From the NCBI GenBank assembly GCA_021788565.1, contig JAJYKO010000281.1, positions 1 to 7,068 of the forward strand: a stretch of DNA of 7,068 nucleotides, in the 5' to 3' direction. The first letter of the stretch is position 1, and the number at the start of each line of letters is the position of its first letter. The notes below the pieces were generated by a model, which saw only the letters and a list, made by a program, of their open reading frames with translations, was not told the DNA's origin and ran no database searches. Shown one piece after another: positions 5,413-7,068 of the stretch. Both the position numbers and the translations under genes were made by a program. Source of the stretch: Chloroflexota bacterium (GTDB lineage: Bacteria; Chloroflexota; UBA6077).

Positions 5413-5724
5413 TTGTTCGAGATTTCCGACGACGCCAGGGAGTTGATCCTCGCCCGCCTGGAGGCTGCTATGGAAGGACGGCCCGAGCTGAGAAAGGGCG
5501 CCGCGCGAGTCGGCCTCCGCTTGAACCTTCTACGCAGTAGCGCCCACCTGTCTCTCGCCTTTCCCCGATCGACCGATCGAGTCATCACCTTCATGGGTAG
5601 GCCCCTGCTTATCATGGATCCTGATGATTTCTCGGCACTCGATCAGACGCGCCTCACCGTGAGGCGGGGGCCGAACGGGGATACCCTCTCCATGGAGCCC
5701 TACAGCTCGGAGCAGGCTGTCTAG
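5413..5724 (+). CDS. Small HesB/IscA-like protein without cysteines
   Basis: 103 residues, function unknown. The layout resembles the A-type Fe-S carrier (HesB/IscA) fold: an opening ISDDARELILARLEA helix like ITLTDAAAxxI, then GLRLNL, a central LAFPRSTDRVITFMGRPLLIMDPDDFSALDQTRL segment like the carrier's DxVfxxxGvxvlvDxxSxxyLxGxxldy, and a closing SMEP like the IENP-type end. IscA proteins need three cysteines to hold iron or a cluster; this protein has none anywhere, so it cannot be a conventional carrier. It may have kept the fold for binding or scaffolding, or the resemblance may be superficial. Translation starts at TTG behind GGAGGT. dus follows 12 bp after the TAG with no promoter between, so the two are probably cotranscribed. 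Codon use looks like the neighbours, and coding is well supported by the start context and position. Confidence 0.75.
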   Translation: MFEISDDARELILARLEAAMEGRPELRKGAARVGLRLNLLRSSAHLSLAFPRSTDRVITFMGRPLLIMDPDDFSALDQTRLTVRRGPNGDTLSMEPYSSEQAV

Positions 5725-5736
5725 TTCGCTGACACA

Positions 5737-6723
5737 GTGATTTCGACGCAACCGCCCCACCTGCAGATCGGCGCCCTCTCGCTGGAGACTCCCATCCTGC
5801 TCGCGCCCATGGCCGGCTACACGGATCTGCCGTTCCGCACAATCCTGCGCTCGCTAGGTGGACTGGGTCTGGCCTACACGGAGATGGTGAGTCCAGAGAG
5901 CGTCCTGTTCGGGAAGGGCAACCGGCGCAACGAGATCCTCGCGACCAGCCAGGAGGATCGCCCGCTTGCCCACCAGATCTACGGCACCGATCCCCAACTT
6001 ATGAGCGACGCGGCCCGCTGGCTGGAGGATCACGGTGCCATCCTCGTTGACATAAACATGGGCTGTCCGCAGCGCGAGATCACCTCCTCCTCCGCTGGAG
6101 CGGCGCTCCTACGGAACCCTGCTGTCGCGGCGAGACTGGCGGAGCGGATCGCCTGCGCCGTGTCGATCCCGGTGACGGCCAAGATCAGGCTGGGATGGGA
6201 CGCGCATTCGATCGTCGCCGCGGAGCTGGCTCGGGACCTTGAGAGGGCAGGTGTCGCCGCCATCACCGTCCACGGACGCACCAGGGACCAGGGATTCGTG
6301 GGGAAGGTGGATCTGGATGGGATTAAGCGGGTGGTCGAGGCGGTAGAGCGGGTCCCCGTGATCGGTAACGGCGACATAACGTCTCGGGATGCCGGTCTGA
6401 GGATGCTCAGGGAGACCGGTTGCTCGGCGATCATGGTGGGAAGGGGGGCCGTCCGCGACCCGTGGCTGATTCGAGACTTGTGGCGCGAGCTGCAAGGGCT
6501 CCCGCAGCTGCCGCCACCGAGCCACAGTGATAGGCTGGGCCTTCTGAGGGAGCAGTTCGAGCGAACCGTGCTGCACTACGGCGAGCGGCACGCAGTGGCG
6601 ATCTTCCGGCGCTGGCTGCCGGAGAGGGCGCGAGGGCTGAACTGGAGCAAGGATACGATGCTTCAGTTTCTGAAGATCGGCACGATTCCGGAGATGCGGC
6701 GGGCGCTGGAGGGTGCGCAGTGA
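5737..6723 (+). CDS. dusB: tRNA-dihydrouridine synthase (DusB-like)
   Basis: FMN enzyme that reduces specific uridines in the tRNA D-loop to dihydrouridine using NADPH. The 328 residues have the family order: LLAPMAGYTDLPFR at 21-34, DINMGCP at 105-111 with catalytic C110, TAKIRLGW at 147-154 with K149, TVHGRTRDQ at 177-185 with H179, then the FMN phosphate sites IGNGDI (209-214) and VGRGAVRDPWLI (234-245), and a C-terminal helical tRNA-binding domain. Length and motifs suit bacterial DusB-type enzymes; the position modified cannot be told. After the catalytic Cys the usual basic stretch (xKKVxKxGAG) reads QREITSSSAG. The start is uncertain: GTG at 5737 lies 12 bp after the preceding stop without a clear Shine-Dalgarno, so translation may depend on coupling to the HesB-like gene; CTG at 5761 would also give a complete barrel. 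Confidence 0.93.
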   Translation: MISTQPPHLQIGALSLETPILLAPMAGYTDLPFRTILRSLGGLGLAYTEMVSPESVLFGKGNRRNEILATSQEDRPLAHQIYGTDPQLMSDAARWLEDHGAILVDINMGCPQREITSSSAGAALLRNPAVAARLAERIACAVSIPVTAKIRLGWDAHSIVAAELARDLERAGVAAITVHGRTRDQGFVGKVDLDGIKRVVEAVERVPVIGNGDITSRDAGLRMLRETGCSAIMVGRGAVRDPWLIRDLWRELQGLPQLPPPSHSDRLGLLREQFERTVLHYGERHAVAIFRRWLPERARGLNWSKDTMLQFLKIGTIPEMRRALEGAQ

Positions 6724-6737
6724 CTTGCGGGCTGTCG

Positions 6738-6743
6738 TATAAT
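6738..6743 (+). promoter_or_regulatory. -10 box for the terminal small gene
   Basis: Perfect TATAAT 14 bp after the dus stop, with no convincing -35 at 16-18 bp and no TGn extension. It would give a leader of about 55 nt for the gene at 6803. The leader (6750-6802) has no recognised riboswitch and no strong hairpin. Confidence 0.5.
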
Positions 6744-6802
6744 GGGCTAAATAGCGCGTTTTGAGGCGGTTTGTTACACGTGGTTTGTCGGAGATTTAGG
6801 CC

Positions 6803-7018
6803 GTGACATTCTGGGACAGTTGGCGAAGGGGCATCAGGCCGGCAGACATCACCTGGATGCCGGAGGAAGTAGAGCTGGCCCCGGATTGGGTTCGCGAGGA
6901 GATCAACGAATCCCCTCCGGCGCTGCAGGAGTGGCTGGCCGCCAAGGTCATCGGTTCAGATCCTACGCAGCCGGTTAAGCGGCACACCGGACGTAGAGGT
7001 CGCCGCCCGAAGAAGTAA
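6803..7018 (+). CDS. Small orphan protein with basic C-terminus
   Basis: 71 residues that I do not recognise. The first part is tryptophan- and acid-rich (FWDSWRRG, DITWMPEEVELAPDWVREEI), followed by PPALQEWLAAKVIG and a strongly basic tail, VKRHTGRRGRRPKK, which could contact nucleic acid or another acidic partner. There is no signal peptide, membrane segment or cysteine. Start GTG is the first possible codon, since an in-frame TAG lies at 6797-6799; GGAG at 6790-6793 is 9 nt upstream. It has its own TATAAT 60 bp upstream, so it is probably a unit separate from dus. Short length limits certainty, but a start signal, promoter-like box and intact frame of 71 codons together support a real gene. 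Confidence 0.65.
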   Translation: MTFWDSWRRGIRPADITWMPEEVELAPDWVREEINESPPALQEWLAAKVIGSDPTQPVKRHTGRRGRRPKK

Positions 7019-7068
7019 TTCATAGCGCCGGCCGTCATACCCTGGCCACGAGACCTCGTTCGCGTGCG
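7019..7068. other. Downstream tail, nothing recognised
   Basis: Fifty bases after the last stop. No terminator hairpin with a T-run, start signal or repeat is visible before the window ends. Confidence 0.5.

Noticed and set aside
1..7068. tRNA, rRNA, CRISPR, insertion sequence, toxin-antitoxin or defence genes
   Set aside because: No cloverleaf, spaced direct repeats, transposase or nuclease motifs were seen on either strand; all long frames are explained by the eight genes.

Overview
The window is a compact, GC-rich bacterial chromosome segment with eight protein-coding genes, no gap above about 155 bp, and no RNA gene, transposon, phage gene or CRISPR array that I can see. Most genes are housekeeping. 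The MiaB wording, a fused beta-alpha acetyl-CoA carboxylase carboxyltransferase, and TTG/GTG starts with strong GGAGG sites suggest a GC-rich Chloroflexota-like or related lineage. This is inferred from memory of protein families, not from a database search.

Left part (1-3305): the 3' half of dtd (D-aminoacyl-tRNA deacylase) runs rightward and meets leftward miaB tail to tail, overlapping by 17 bp. Three leftward genes follow in transcription order suhB, dat, miaB: an inositol-monophosphatase family enzyme, a D-amino acid aminotransferase whose Shine-Dalgarno overlaps the suhB stop codon, and the tRNA methylthiotransferase. dat and miaB are separated by 117 bp that hold a perfect 32-bp palindrome and a probable miaB promoter whose -35 lies in one palindrome arm.

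Centre (3306-3408): a short divergent control region. A full-consensus sigma-70 promoter (TTGACA, 16 bp, TATAAT) fires rightward into accDA. An overlapping leftward TATAAT sits 9 bp from the suhB ATG with no Shine-Dalgarno, which suggests a leaderless or nearly leaderless suhB mRNA.

Right part (3409-7018): accDA encodes one 616-residue chain that joins the zinc-ribbon beta subunit to the alpha subunit and ends in a 7-residue tandem repeat. A 153-bp spacer follows with an 8-bp tandem repeat, eight G-runs able to form a G-quadruplex, a TATAAT box and a 10-bp inverted repeat around it. It leads into a likely two-gene operon: a cysteine-free HesB/IscA-like protein of unknown role and a tRNA-dihydrouridine synthase. 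A last small orphan gene of 71 residues has its own TATAAT.

Three of the eight genes (dtd, miaB, dus) act on tRNA, but they lie in different transcription units, so I see no single dedicated system. The points most worth a second look are non-coding: the 32-bp palindrome, the overlapping divergent promoters with leaderless suhB, and the G-run cluster before the HesB-like gene.
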